Shown piece after piece: positions 25,689-38,215 of a DNA stretch of 64,000 nt. The position numbers and the translations under genes are program-made. This DNA comes from Helopsaltes ochotensis (Eukaryota > Chordata > Aves > Passeriformes > Locustellidae), in the NCBI GenBank assembly GCA_013400155.1, contig VXBM01000056.1:1651731-1715730 (forward strand), given 5' to 3'. Under the pieces are notes generated by a model. The model saw nothing but the letters and a program-made list of their open reading frames with translations, ran no database searches and was not told where the DNA came from. Numbering within the stretch: position 1 is the stretch's first letter; each line of letters begins with the position of its first letter.

Positions 25689-25735
25689 TTACTAATGAAC
25701 TATGGAAATTGGTTACTAATGAGCTATAGAAATGG
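25689..25735. repeat. Tandem duplication of a 24-bp unit
   Basis: The 24-base stretch at 25689-25712 (starting TTACTAATGAACTATGG) is followed directly by a second copy at 25713-25735 with two substitutions and one missing base. This is a recent local duplication, probably by replication slippage. Confidence 0.85.
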
Positions 25736-27069
25736 AGATTCTGCCTTCTCCCGAGAATGAAAGCGTTCTCCACACAGTACACAGGCTGTGGAGAATACAA
25801 GCCATTCAATATATTGCTTTTATGTTCTAGAGGGTCAAAACGCCACCAGCTCCCAACTTTGCTGTCGCTGCCTGCAGTTTTCTTCTAATAACTCCAGAAA
25901 GTTTCTTCATCATCAATGCATAAGTCCTCAGCACTTCAGTAAGCAGATTCTTGCAAATAGAAATAATAAGCCAAAAGATACCGAATCAAAATGCAACCTG
26001 GGCAATTTAGGTTTGCTTGGAAATGCTGCGTTTCTAACCACTGACTGCTGTACATCAGTCCTTGTATGCTGTGTAACATCGGAGAACACAGGTACAGTGT
26101 CGGGTTTCTTTCTTTTAGTGCTTGAGCACCAAAACTAGGGAGACAAGATCTATGAAGTCTGTAGGAGGAGGTAGAATGCAGATTTTTCCAGCCACTTGCA
26201 AATCTGCTGGAGCTGAACTCTCAGCTTTAAAAAGAGATTAGGCAAGAGCACCTCCACTTGTGTATGTGAATTTCAAGTCTCATGAGCTTGAAGCCAGTAA
26301 TTTTATGTGCAAATAAAATGTTAACCCACCTTAGAGATGTTGAGTGTGTGTTTGTAGACACACATGCATACGAGTAATACACAAAGGCTTTGGAAGGATT
26401 GTTATTTCTGTACTCAAAGAGCCATGAAGTATTTGATTATTGGGAAGAAACTAAATGCAAACAGAAATAGATGGAAACCATTTCAAATGCCTTGTTGTAC
26501 ACCCTTCAAAACCAAGCATTCTTTCCAGAAAACATGAAGGTATGTTTTTTCAAAAGAAAATTCCTGGTTAGAGGGACTAGAAAGCTTAAATAGAAAAGGG
26601 AAACTTACAGGAAAAAAATACAAACAAGGCAGCAGCAGTAAAACTACCCATAAGGGAAGATAATTGTCAGTTAAGAAGTTAACTGTTAGGAACTGGACAA
26701 CTGCTTACACTTAATGAGAAGAAATATTTTGAATTCATTGAGACAAACCAAATATGAAATGTTTATGAGCAAGAATGGCAAATTTGCCAGTATTCATTCA
26801 TCTATATGATCTTAAATGAACGTCTGTTGTGTAGTAAGAGGGGAACCAGCTGCTGTGTTTCCATATTGCAAAAGTAATGACATGACTTTTCTCCAGTACA
26901 TTTTAAGACACTGAGAAACAGGAGGTGATTAGAAAACAATCCTTGCTTTCAGGTGGCTGAAACATGGATGATAATGATAGCCTGAGATCCATTCCAGGGA
27001 AAAAAAGGAAAAATGGATGTGGTAAGCAATAAATAGTGTGAATAGAAGGCAGTAATATAATTCCTGCAG

Positions 27070-27260
27070 ACCACTGCTGTTCTGTGGGACCCAGTCAGGC
27101 TTCCTGCTGTGGAGCTGCACATTTGACTGAAACAGAGTGATGTGGTGCTCTCTGATTTCTGTAAGACATTTGATTTATTTCCATGTGACAACTTGGAAAA
27201 GAAGGAGGGGTAGTAGAGGAGCAAGAGCTAAAATGGGGCAAATTCAGTCTGAAATAAAGC
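27070..27260 (+). mobile_element. Degraded CR1 ORF2 (reverse transcriptase) fragment
   Basis: At about 27150-27195 the plus strand reads GATTTCTGTAAGACATTTGA and then TTTATTTCCATGTGACAAC. This matches the well-known CR1 reverse-transcriptase segment that encodes a 'DF.KAFD.VPH..L' motif (here DFCKTFDLFPCDNL). Preceding sequence with GATGTGGTGCTCTCT fits the codons before that motif. The copy is interrupted and lacks a 3' end, so it is an old, inactive relic. Boundaries are approximate. Confidence 0.6.
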
Positions 27261-30200
27261 AAGAACACTCAGTCCGTGTATCCCCGCTGGGTTGGAACGT
27301 TTGGGTGCCCAGCAGCCCTCTTGTGATCTTCAAGATCAGCAGGAGGCAGCAGGATCAGATTCTTTCCCTAGAAATGGGAATTAACAGGTGCCTTTCCACT
27401 GTCCATGAGTAGAAAGAGTGCAAGAGGGAGCCGGGGCCAGTGCGAGCACCGTGGGTTTGTTTGTTTTGCCAGCATAATACTGTCAAAGCTTTATTGAATG
27501 AGCTGACTTCAAGCTGTTGATATAGTTCAGACCTTGGCAGCTCTCTAATCTCCTTGAAGCTTTGGTGTTTGATTGCATTCGTTTGCCCTGCAAATAGTCA
27601 ACTGTGTAAGTTATCTCAAAGTGAGAATATATTTTGAGCCTATATTTATAATGGACAAGGTTCACAGGAGCGCAGAGACCTTGCAATGCACTCGAGCTTG
27701 TTTTGAAATATGCAGTGAAACAGTGAGTCCTGCTTCCTGAAACCTGTCGAACCGTGTGGTTACGAGAATCCTTTGGACACAGCTTTAATTATTTAATGGT
27801 TTGCGAAATTACTTCTCTTGTTGTCAGGTCACTGCTTTGTTTGATGTTGGTATTACGTGGTGGTACTCTATCTGCTTTACATAAAACAACATTTTTTTGT
27901 CATTGTTGGAGGAGAGAGATACGAAATACAGCGGGTGTGGGGGGGGTTATGTTTTTTTAATTAACTGGTTGAATTTTGTTGCATTCTTTCACAGGCAGGG
28001 TAACGAGTTCAAGGAAAAAAATGCATGTAGCCTGTTCCTCATTGATAAAATGTTTGCTTTTAACTGCATGACAGCTGAGGTACTATGTGACTTCTGCAGT
28101 TGAGACTCTGTAAATAGTTTCATTTTAAATGTCCCCTCCTAGGGCATTATATCTTCTTTTGGGTACCAATTTGACAAATCTGTGCTTAGTGTAGAATAGT
28201 ATTTCTGAGAATCTGGGTAAAAATATATTTGCTGCTTTTTGACACTATAAAAAAAGAGTATATTTTAAGAAATGCAATTTTTTTTCCCAGACGTTTCTCT
28301 TCCAGTCTGGTATGGGGCACAGTTGTTCAAACTGCTGTGCTAAAAGAGTAGGGGGATTAACTAATGGAAAGGTGTGGGAGGATGTCTGCTTCCAAAAGTC
28401 TAAATGTAGCGCACAGTTAAATTTCTGTGGCTGTTTCTCACTCTGCTGTAATAGGTCATAAAAGCTGCTGATCAATAGTACAAGCAGGTGATTAGCAGTT
28501 TTAGTTCCTACACTTCCTTTAATTTGGTTGATGCAGTGTGCTGAAAATAGAAGGATGCAAGACAAGGGTAGTGGTGGAATGAATGAGGGAAGGGGAAAAC
28601 AAGATTTGGAATATTTTTGTGAACTGAAATAGTACCAAAGGCATGTAAATTGTCAGATTTAAACTTGTTGCATTTTTATAACCAAGACAAAATCACTTGG
28701 TTACTGAGGATCATTGGATTTGCCAAGATCAGTCAATGTACCATTAAGAGAAATAGTCACTATTTGAAGAAAGTGATTCATTGCACCAGATTGTATAAAG
28801 GAATCATTATCCCATTGATGACATCTTCATCAAACACCAAGGATTTAAGTTCCTGCTTCATGCCTCCTGATAGTGCTGTTGGAATTTTCTTCTTCTCAAG
28901 CAGTGTGTATGTATGTCAAAATTCAACTGAAAAGGTCATAAAAATTAGTTGAAAAGAGGCAGTAATGCGAGGTCTGTCAAGAAGGAGCTTTCTAAATCGC
29001 AGCACAACTTGAAACAGCATTGACTTGCCCTGATAGAACATTTTTTTACAGGTGTAAAACTCGTAGGTAGTTTAGGTTGTCGTGGTGCATTCTTCAGTGC
29101 TCCTGTTCCACTTTTGCACTAATTTTGGCATGAATCTTTTAAATATATGTAGAATTCATCTAAAGACTCTGGTGCCATGCAGATACAGCAGGCTCTAAAG
29201 TCCCTTTTGTCCAGATTGCTTTAATGTTGCCCCTTGAACGTTTCAGTGTGCAGCCTTAAAATAGCTTTCAAATATAGCTTTCTGAATGGAAAACATAAAT
29301 AAATGCACTCTTCCTTTCCCAGAGAGGCAGGAAGGGTGTGTGTGAGTTTAACTATTTCATAATTCTTTCTCAGATGAGTTACTGACACAAAACAGTACTT
29401 CCCCCCTGCCCTATACAGGGGTTGAAGGAAACACTTCTTGGTGGAGCACGTGGTTGTATTGTGAAGTGATTAAAGGCTAAATTCAAAACTCCTGTTTCCC
29501 CCCCAAGGAAGTGGAAGTTCAAATTAACATTGAAAGTTTGGCAAGTATAGAAATGCAGAAAGCCCTCAGGAAAGTTCTTACATATATATTATTAACCTGT
29601 TTCAGAATTGCAGTCCCGTCCTTGCCTCTGAGACCATTCCTACAGCAGCCTGGGAGGCAAATGTGCTGACCCTCTTGCTGCATGGCTTTTCTCTCATTGC
29701 ATTTCCAATACCTAAATCCCTGGAAGTTAAGTGGTTTTCAGAAGATGTGACTTTCTGCTGCTTGAAAATAAACTAAGCAAACATAAAATGTTTATTTCAG
29801 TTTTGCAGCCCCGATTTATCTGGTAACTTTCCCTTTTTTTTTCCTTTTTCTCTTCTTTCTGAATGTTCCAGGTTTGTTACTACAGACAATTTAAATTCCT
29901 TTCCCTCCTAATAATCTCTCGCTTGCACATACAAGATAGCAGCCATATGTATGGTTTTGCTGGATTGCTAAATTGACAAAGCACCAGAATAAACAGCAAT
30001 GCGTTGCAAGAAGAATTAGCTGATGTTTAACCTTCTTTTTAATTTATTCAGGTTCTTTTGCTCTGCCTGACTCTAGGGAAAGCAGCCCAGTTGCTTCAGA
30101 TCCTTTGGTGGCATGCAAACCGATTACACCAACCCAGCAAGATGAATGCTGGGTGTAACCCAGAGAGCCTAGAGCCAGAACATTTGCAGGATTTTTTCGG

Positions 30201-33200
30201 CAGCCATCCAGGAGGAACCTGTTCAGTAATCTGTAAATGTGTAATCTTTTTAATGCGTCAACTTTGTTAGAACACATTAGTGTCAAATGTTAAGTGTAAT
30301 ATCTTAGTCTGTGAAGCATATTGCTGAAACAAAATTAAACTGGAAATATAATGTGATGATGGTGGGAGGAAAAAAAACCTTGTGAAATCGTTTGGAGATG
30401 AATCTGGATTAGCTGTGTTAGCTGTTCTCCATCAGCTTCCAATTGGAAGTGGCATTACATCTCCATGAGAGTGTTTGACCTTTAACCTGTTGGCGGCTGC
30501 AGGACACCTTGTCTGTTGTGAATCAACTTTGTATCGCCATCTGAGTTACTGTATTGGGTTTTCTAGTCCTGTTAATTCGTATTTGCATATGTTCTGATAC
30601 ATTGCCAATAGAAACTTGACTACTTCATGGAGGTGCTTAGTTGTTAAAGGCTTTGGTTAGAGCAATGTCCTTTTCCAGTGGGGTGCAAGGAAGCCTGAGG
30701 GGCTCAAGCTGTTACAGCTCCTTTGAACTGTGTGCTTTCAGCTTTGTGTGGTTTTTGGAAGTGAAAAAGAAATGCTCTTCTCGGTCTGCAGACCTTTCCT
30801 TCCTCTGTAATTTTAAACCCATTTCCTCCCCTTTTCTCCATGAACAATCCGAAGTGCAGAACGCTTTTATTTTGTTTTTTTTCCTTTTCCCTTGGCTGCA
30901 GGGCGGGGATGGGAAAGCGGGTGATAAGCGTCAGCACCAGAGGTGCAGCCAGGGGCCAGAGCCACCTGCGTCACCAGTGTCCCGTGCTGCTCTTGGACTC
31001 AGTTCTTTCTGCCCCTTCATTTACTTAATAATGCCCAACCTGTGTCTGGGCTGAGTTATTGACAGGTTTTATACAGCTTGAGGATAGCTGTCCCCACCAT
31101 GGCATCCTCCAAGCTGCTTGTGTCTCCCCGGTGAACTGAGATGGACACAGAATCTTTAAAATACGAAGGAATTAATATAAATCAAAGCTTGCTTGGATTT
31201 AAGCAGCACGTTGGATGGAGCCTCTTTAATGCTGCATCCCTCAGCTCTGGGCAGACGCTGTAAATCTCCAACTTGCTTCAACTGCCTTATGCAGCTCCTG
31301 AAACATCCCAACGTTTTCTCTTAAACTTATCAGTGCTTTGACATTAAATATATCAAGTGGGTTTTGTTGAACAGAGTGCAGCTTTTTTTGCGTGTTCTTC
31401 TTAAAGGTTACTTCTTGTTGGAATGAAATCGAAGGTTGGGAGTTCTTGGCAGATGTTATGATTAAATCTGACTGGTTGTAGGCTCCTTCCTCCTCCAGCT
31501 CCCAAATGTAACATTTGGGATGATGAATAGCAGAATTTATAAGTGATTTTGGTAGCTCTAATTGCTCAAGTTTTGTGTGTGTGCGTGTGCACGAATAAAC
31601 TTGTTTTCTGTGAGCAAAAGCTGCAAAACTGATGGTTTTCTCTGGCTTGTATTTAACGTGTCCATAAGTCCCCTTCATGTGGGAGTGTCCTGGTAATTGT
31701 GAACGAACAGTTTAATACATAACTTAAGTAGGCTCAGCTGGAGAGAAATCACATAAAGGACTTGATGTGTTAAGTCTTGTCTTTTCTATATATCTGGTGG
31801 ATGAGTTCTGTGCACTTACACATTTCAGCTAGATTTTGTTCTTTTTAAGTGCACGAGCTAGGTATTACTAGATCTCACCTTTGAAACAGTTCTCCTTATT
31901 TCTATTTATTCTCACAGTGGAATGGGCTGCTATCAGGCTAATGTTGACCTAGATGTCTAATATGTGCCTGTTTTGCCTCTGGCTCTTCAGCCTTCAATCT
32001 GTACAAACATTGTTAAATGGAGCTCTATTGAAAGCCTGAATAGTCCAACTGCTAATACGTTTGATCATCTTTCATGTATTTGTATACTTCTAAAGTTTGC
32101 AGGATATTGTGGAGAAATATATTTTTCTTCTCTAGCCTTTAATTTTAGGTTTTAGTAGCAGTGCTGTGTAATGAAAATTAAATCAATGTCCCTATGTCTG
32201 AGTGCTAGAAATAAACCTTATTAATGTACTTAAAAACAAGACTTCAGGAAGTTTTGCATGTATGTATAAGGCTTATACATTCAGATCAGGTTAAAACTGG
32301 GTTCTTCTTCCAAGGAAAGTCCAGGACTTTCAGATTCTCAAATTTGAGTCAGACTCTGTGCATTAATAACATTTAAGCCTATGTAGACTTAAAGGCCTCA
32401 AATGCATTGTGTTTTGGGTAATTTTTTTTTTAGTTCTTGGGCTTTTAAGACATATTTTCAAAGATAACTGTACTTCTTTCAAGTGATATAAAATCCTGCC
32501 AGTGTCACTCATGTGAGTGTAGTGTTTTGAGTGGTACAAGGTGATCACAGAAAATAGCAGTGTGTTTTTTCCTTCGTGAAGTCCCTGACCCCCTCCTCCT
32601 GCCACGCACGCCAGGGAGGTGAGCAGGTACCTCATCACATTTTATTGGTTTGGTTTCATGCAGAACCAGCAAAGCTGTTTGCAGCCACTGCAGGGAGTTC
32701 CTTATGCCAGCAGATTTCTTGGGTGAGCTCTGTGGAGAAGAAACCTTTAGCTATGTTCTATTAACAATACTATACCCTTGCAGTAAAAGGAATTATTTGG
32801 GGCAGAAGTCCATTATTTCTGGACCAGTTTCATTTAAAGTTACTTGTTCACCTTTGAACTGCTGTTCATTGCCTGGTGGCTTTACAAAGGAGCAGCTGAG
32901 GCTTACTGCAACTTAAAAATCAATTAAAACAAATCCTGCATCTCCATTTGTGACCTCGAAGTGGAGAAGGCAGGCAGATGCCAGATTGATTCAATTTTCT
33001 TCTTGGATAAATATTGATACTGAAATATGTTTTATAAAGATCTGCTGAAATTCCTAGAGATAATGTCTACCTACAATAGATTGTTAGTGCCCTGACCTAG
33101 CAGAAGATAAAGTATTATTAACATATTATTTACATAGAAAAAATTAGCTGGCTGGGTACAGCAGATTCCCATGTTGTCTCTTTGCCCGGAGCACTGCAAA

Positions 33201-36200
33201 GGCTGCTAATGTGACTTAAATACTGCTGCTGCTGCCACAGCTCTGGGTCTGACAGTCCAAACTGAGCAGGATGTTTGCAGTTGTCAGAATGACAGTAGAC
33301 TCAACATTGCTTTGTCTTTTTTTATACAGCTACAGTCTATATTTAGTGATTTTGAACTCTAGTTAGCAAGCAATATTGTTTAAAGAAAGGGGGGAATAAG
33401 ACAAAAAAAGCTCTATTCAACAACTAGGATAGGTGCTGGCCTCTTAGTGCTTTCCTGAGCTCTAGAGTGAGGCAGGTGCAGCTGAGCAGGGTCAGGGCTG
33501 GTAGTTGCTGTTTCAGTATTTGAAAGAGCAAATAAAAGCCCCTGAGAGATGAAGCAGGATTCCCAGCTGGGGTTGATCATACTATTGCTTTTCCTTCTCT
33601 TTCAAGTATTTGTTTAGCTTCTAATTTTAATGGTTCTGGGAAAGCAGTATATCATTTTTAGTTATTAAGTGTGAGGTGGAAGCTATAACGTAAAGAGGAG
33701 TTTTTATTACTGCCTTCGATGAACACAGAATTTGCTTTGTTTCTTCGTGCTTTGTTGAAGTCTGTAAAGAAGGAGGAGTCTCTACTGACAGACACAAATC
33801 TCCCCTGGGTTGCTGCACATGAAGCCTCCAAGGAAGCTGCTGCCATTTTAGTGAGCCAAACCCATCTGATTCTTGTTAGAAGCAGGGCCAGAACCTTCTA
33901 TGTTAATGCTTCAGCAGGTGCTGCTTGAAATGGTTCTGTTCTTCATGATGCAAAGGATGTGCTTCTGGGAACATCTGGCTGACTGTTTAGAAGATGCCAG
34001 TGATCCAAGAGCTTGAATGAGATGTCCTTTTGGGTAAATCTGTGCTCATTATTACTTTAATATTAATAGAATGAGACAATGCATGAAATCCTGGCTCCAG
34101 CATCCTGGATGGCACAATGCCCACTGCTTTCTGTATGCCTGGGCTTTTTTCCTTCCATGTCTTGGTTGCCATGACTTCTTTTTATTCTATCGATGCTGCA
34201 GTGAGCTGTTCAAGGAAAGGAGAAAGCAAGCAAACCCCACATAATTTAGGCTGTCACCCGGCAGTCATCCCACATGGCAGCTGGGGGAATGTGACACTTG
34301 AGTGTTCACGTACCTTGACGGTGAACTGGGGCCCAGAGACCTCTCCAAGAGTGCTCAGTCAGTGTTCATCCCCAGAGTTCTGTCATTCTCACTTCCCTCT
34401 TGCCTCTGCCACTATAAATTAGAAATTACTCTGCTGAAGTTAAAGTAACTAAATCAGTGTTAAGTGAGAAGAGATTTAAAATTGTGCCTCTTGATGTTAA
34501 ACTAATAAAAATAACAAAACCAAAGTGTGCTTTGGGGTTTTTTTTTAACACAGTTCCTGGAAAAACAACAATTCTGGCATTTTCAGCTGAGAATAGAAGT
34601 TTTCCTGTTAAACCTAACAACAGGCTAAACTTCACCTCCCTCAGCTATCAAGTGTCAAAACTGGAGGTCAGAGATCAGTGACATTTGCAATAGAGAGTAC
34701 ATACAGCCTGTATTAATGACAAAATATGCTCCTTCCGTTTTTGTTTTTGTGGCCACATGTGAGAAGTATTTGGCCACACATGACAATTGCTGCAGTGCAA
34801 AGCTGAATAGTCTGAAGTCTTTGCTTTCATCTGCTATGCCATTCAGTTAACACACTTTTGGCTAGCCTTGCTGGGCTTTCTACTATTGTGTGATTTTTGA
34901 AAGTATTTACTGCTGCAGGTAAATGTAAGCTGTCTCAAAACAAAAATATATAACCTTTTATTAGCTTCTAACCATTGAAAATAATGCAAGGTGCCAAGGT
35001 AATTTGACCTCTGACTTCCCTTGGAGTGCGAATTTTGGAACCTGTGCCTCTTGCTGCTTTTCTCTTTGTTATTTGCTCTTTGCTTTTTATTCATGTGGCA
35101 CGTTTGCACATCTGAGCTTCTACTCTTTGCTGTAAACTATATTGAAATACCAGAACCAGCATTTTAAAAGTTCGCAGGGATTCAGCAGTCTGAAGTTTCT
35201 TTGTGTGTGAAGCGTGGTGGCAGTCACTCAATGGTAACATTTCCTCTAATGATGCAGACAAATTGTGCTTGCTCTTCTCTCTGTATATACGTTTATATTT
35301 CTTCCCTGCTGTGCACAATTTTAGCACCTGATTTATCAGCCTCAATTACAGTGGTGGAGCTTGATCTCTTTTCCTACATCACTTCTATATGCAGCCAGAT
35401 GGGTGCATTGGCTGCCATGTTTTTTAAAAACCAAAAACACTCAGCAGCCCATCTGGAATCTCGGTTGGCGTTGGCTAAAGCCAGCAGTGAGCAGAGATTC
35501 CAGATAAGTGCCAGCAGCAACACATTTCTCACTTTAAAAAAAAAATGCGTCATTTTCCTTCAGTTCTTGAGCTGCTGCTTGAGCTGGAATCACAAGCTGT
35601 GTTAGGTCCAAAAATACAAAAGCATTGTACTGTTAATAGAGATGCTTTGTGAAAATTCAGGGACTGCTCTACAAATGTGCTGCGAATCCTGCAGCTTTTT
35701 GAAGAGGCTGCAGTTTTGCTGCACTGAAATCCGGATTGCAGAATGTGCAGGAATTTGCACCGAGCTCTGGTGTAGCGAGTGCTTGATACCACTGAGAATG
35801 AGCTGGGTACTGTGGGCTTCCACATGGAACATATTAGCACAGCTGGCAACATGCTCACAACTTTGGGTGGCTTCCCCAAAGCAAAAATGATTAAAAGTGA
35901 GGGGGAGTATGCTTGAAAAGTCCGACCATTTAGCCATAGAAGCAGTTGTTCAGTATATAGCTGGAAATATCTTTCTGCTTCCCAAGTTACTGACAGCATA
36001 TGCACAGATTTTGAAGGTGGTATAATAAACAGTGTCTGCAAGGGAAGTAAGATTGTAAGGAAAAACCAAACAAAAAATGTCCCCCCCAATATCTTGCACG
36101 TAGACTAGATATCACATTTATCTTGGACTCTGCCTGTGTGATAGGAAGAACAAAAAGCATGCTTTGACTTTTTAAAATAAATAGTTTCATTCTAGTTAAT

Positions 36201-37904
36201 TTCTGAAAAAAGGCATGTAGCAAGAGTGGGAGATACTCCAGGACTTAGTTTTGAATTTCTTTCTGCATCTTTTGCTCTTATTTTCCATGTGAAGTAAAAT
36301 GGGAAGATTTATTTTGTAGATCAGTGGAGAAAAACTGACGCACCTGAGAAGGAACTCTGCCTGGCAAGAGAGAGAAAGCAAGGAAATCCTGTCCCATCCA
36401 AACTGCAATTACTGTACTTGTGCTTTTGGATCTCAATAGACTACTTCAATACGATTTCGGAGGGAAAGAGATGATAGAGAAATTTAGATCAGTAAATAGC
36501 TGTATTAAGAATTCAGGTTCCTGAGTGTAGTTCTATCTTTAAACAAACAAAGAAGCTAAAACCTAAAAGCCCAACAGGAATGAAGATTTTGTTTCCTTCT
36601 TAAAACTTGAGCCTTAATTCTAAGTTGTTTCAGCTTTGTATCCAGTTTTTCAACAAGGAGTGTAAATCTGTGAATATGTATTCTTTGGGTACATTGCAAA
36701 GCCTTATTATCATCTGCATAAGATTTTTAAGTTGTTTCCATTTTCATCCATGATGAAGTATTCAGAGGCTGGGTGCTAACACAAGAGCCGTAATAAAGTT
36801 AGATTTATTTACATGCAAGTGCCAGGGTGTAAGATTCAAGTTAATTCATACTGTTTTGCTGCATTAACTTCTTTCTATCCTCTTTAGGAAGCAAGAATAT
36901 TTTTGTTTCTTTAGGCTGGAAATTTACTTCTGTCTTTCAGATGTAGAGAATAGACAGAACTAGAGAGAAGCACTGCTTCATCTGTGCAGATTGAGCACTG
37001 CTGAAACAGTGCTATGCACCTTTCTGCTTATGTTAATGATTCTGATTTTTGGAGCAATGGCTTTCCCTATATCCACTCTCAATTCTCCCTTGGCTGTCCT
37101 CTTACGTACTTCTTACTGGAAATGCTTGTTATCTAAGTATAATGCAATGGTAAATACTTAACAAATACTGTGTAACCTGGTTCTGTAGGTTACCCTGCTG
37201 TACTTAGAGGAGTGGCTGGTGGAGATGAGCTGGGGAAGCCCTGCTCTGCCCTGGGACTCACGGGCCCCATTCTGGTCAGCAGTCGGTGTCCGTGGCAGCT
37301 CAAGGAACTGAGGGCTTTCTTGTCTTCCAGTTTTCTTCTCGTATCCCTATGGAAAGAGGGCACAACACTGATCAAAGTGATGCCTCCCACTTAAGGGAGG
37401 CAATGGTTAAAGGTGGAATGCTGGATTTTTGTGTGGAAAGGAGGCTTTGATGCATGGGAAGTTGAGGTGCCACGGACAGAGCTGGGTCCTGCTGTCCTCA
37501 GTCGCTGCTTTGTGAAGTGCTGTACTTCAGCAGGCTGATGAGAGATGTGACAACCAAAAAGTTCTGGTGTCTGTGATCTGTGAAATAGGCTGGGCTCCTG
37601 GGGCAATTTGTGGTACAAGTGGTTGCTGCCTGTTTATTGCAAACAAAGCTAAGCTTGGAAGATTTGGGTTGAACTTTTGAAACCTGTCTGGCTTGCTACC
37701 AAAGGATGCCACTGATATTAGATGGTTCCTTAGCCAGAAAATGTTTTATTGTTATTGTCAATGCTGTAGTTTAAAACAGTGGTAAAAAATGCTGTTATGT
37801 TTATATGTAACAGTCCAATATTTATTTACAATTGAGGTACTATGTCTTATTTAATGTTCTTTATAGTCTGTGCATTTAGAATGGTATTTGTAGAATATCA
37901 TACA
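27261..37904. other. Non-coding unique sequence
   Basis: About 10.6 kb without a supported gene or clear transposon. Open frames include 145 codons (31241-31678, minus) and 179 codons (35550-36089, minus, the longest in the window). Neither has a recognisable domain, and the latter ends in a serine run produced by a CTG-rich stretch. A candidate conserved block at 30420-30620 is listed separately. Confidence 0.5.
30420..30620. promoter_or_regulatory. Candidate conserved noncoding element with an octamer motif
   Basis: Repeat-free, complex sequence with a perfect ATTTGCAT octamer at 30581-30588 close to a TTAATT homeodomain core, plus a CCAATTGG palindrome near the start. Suggested from motif content only. 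Confidence 0.25.
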
Positions 37905-38215
37905 TTTATAGAATGTATTTATAGAAAGTTTTTTTACTGTCTATTGTGGCATGACAGTAGCCTGATTAAGTTCTAGTTGGGATTTGACCCTTCTAATTTT
38001 CTCCCTGCATACCCTCCTGATATCCTTGTGTACATCCTGAGTTGCCTGCCCCAACTTCCAAAGGTCATAAGCTTTCCTTTTTACCCTGGATTCCAGCCAG
38101 AGCGCTCTGTTTGGCCAGGTTGGTGGTCCTCCCTGATGATTTGTCTTTCGGCATTTGAGAACTGCTTGGGGCTGCAGGAGCACAAATAGGGCCAGAATTT
38201 TCCAACTTGTGTTTT
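37905..38215 (-). mobile_element. CR1 ORF2 fragment between endonuclease and reverse transcriptase
   Basis: The minus-strand frame at 38183-37941 encodes a basic peptide with KAYDLWKLGQAT and RRVKSQLELNQ. These match the CR1 ORF2 linker between the endonuclease and reverse-transcriptase domains, whose usual form is 'KKEAYRRWKQGQVTWEEYR...R.AKAQLELNLA'. The upstream part (LLQPQAVLKC) fits the 'HLLQAQE.C' segment. After a stop and frame change near 37941-37955, the peptide DSKKTFYKYI corresponds to the 'VKGNKKGFYKYI' motif that normally follows. The copy is therefore broken by at least one frameshift, is truncated at both ends, and is inactive. Boundaries are approximate. Confidence 0.8.

Larger units (their letters stand above)
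21956..27069. other. Non-coding unique sequence
   Basis: No supported gene. A 161-codon plus-strand frame at 22786-23271 has no recognisable domain and starts beside a possible CR1 end. The poly(T) at 22260-22303 and the tandem duplication at 25689-25735 are listed separately. A short alternating TG/AC stretch lies near 24456-24475. Confidence 0.55.

Noticed and set aside
35550..36089. 179-codon minus-strand open frame, the longest in the window
   Set aside because: No recognisable domain. The leading hydrophobic stretch is followed by unstructured sequence and a serine run from CTG-rich DNA, other frames are open over the same bases, and no splice or promoter context is visible. Consistent with chance in 64 kb.
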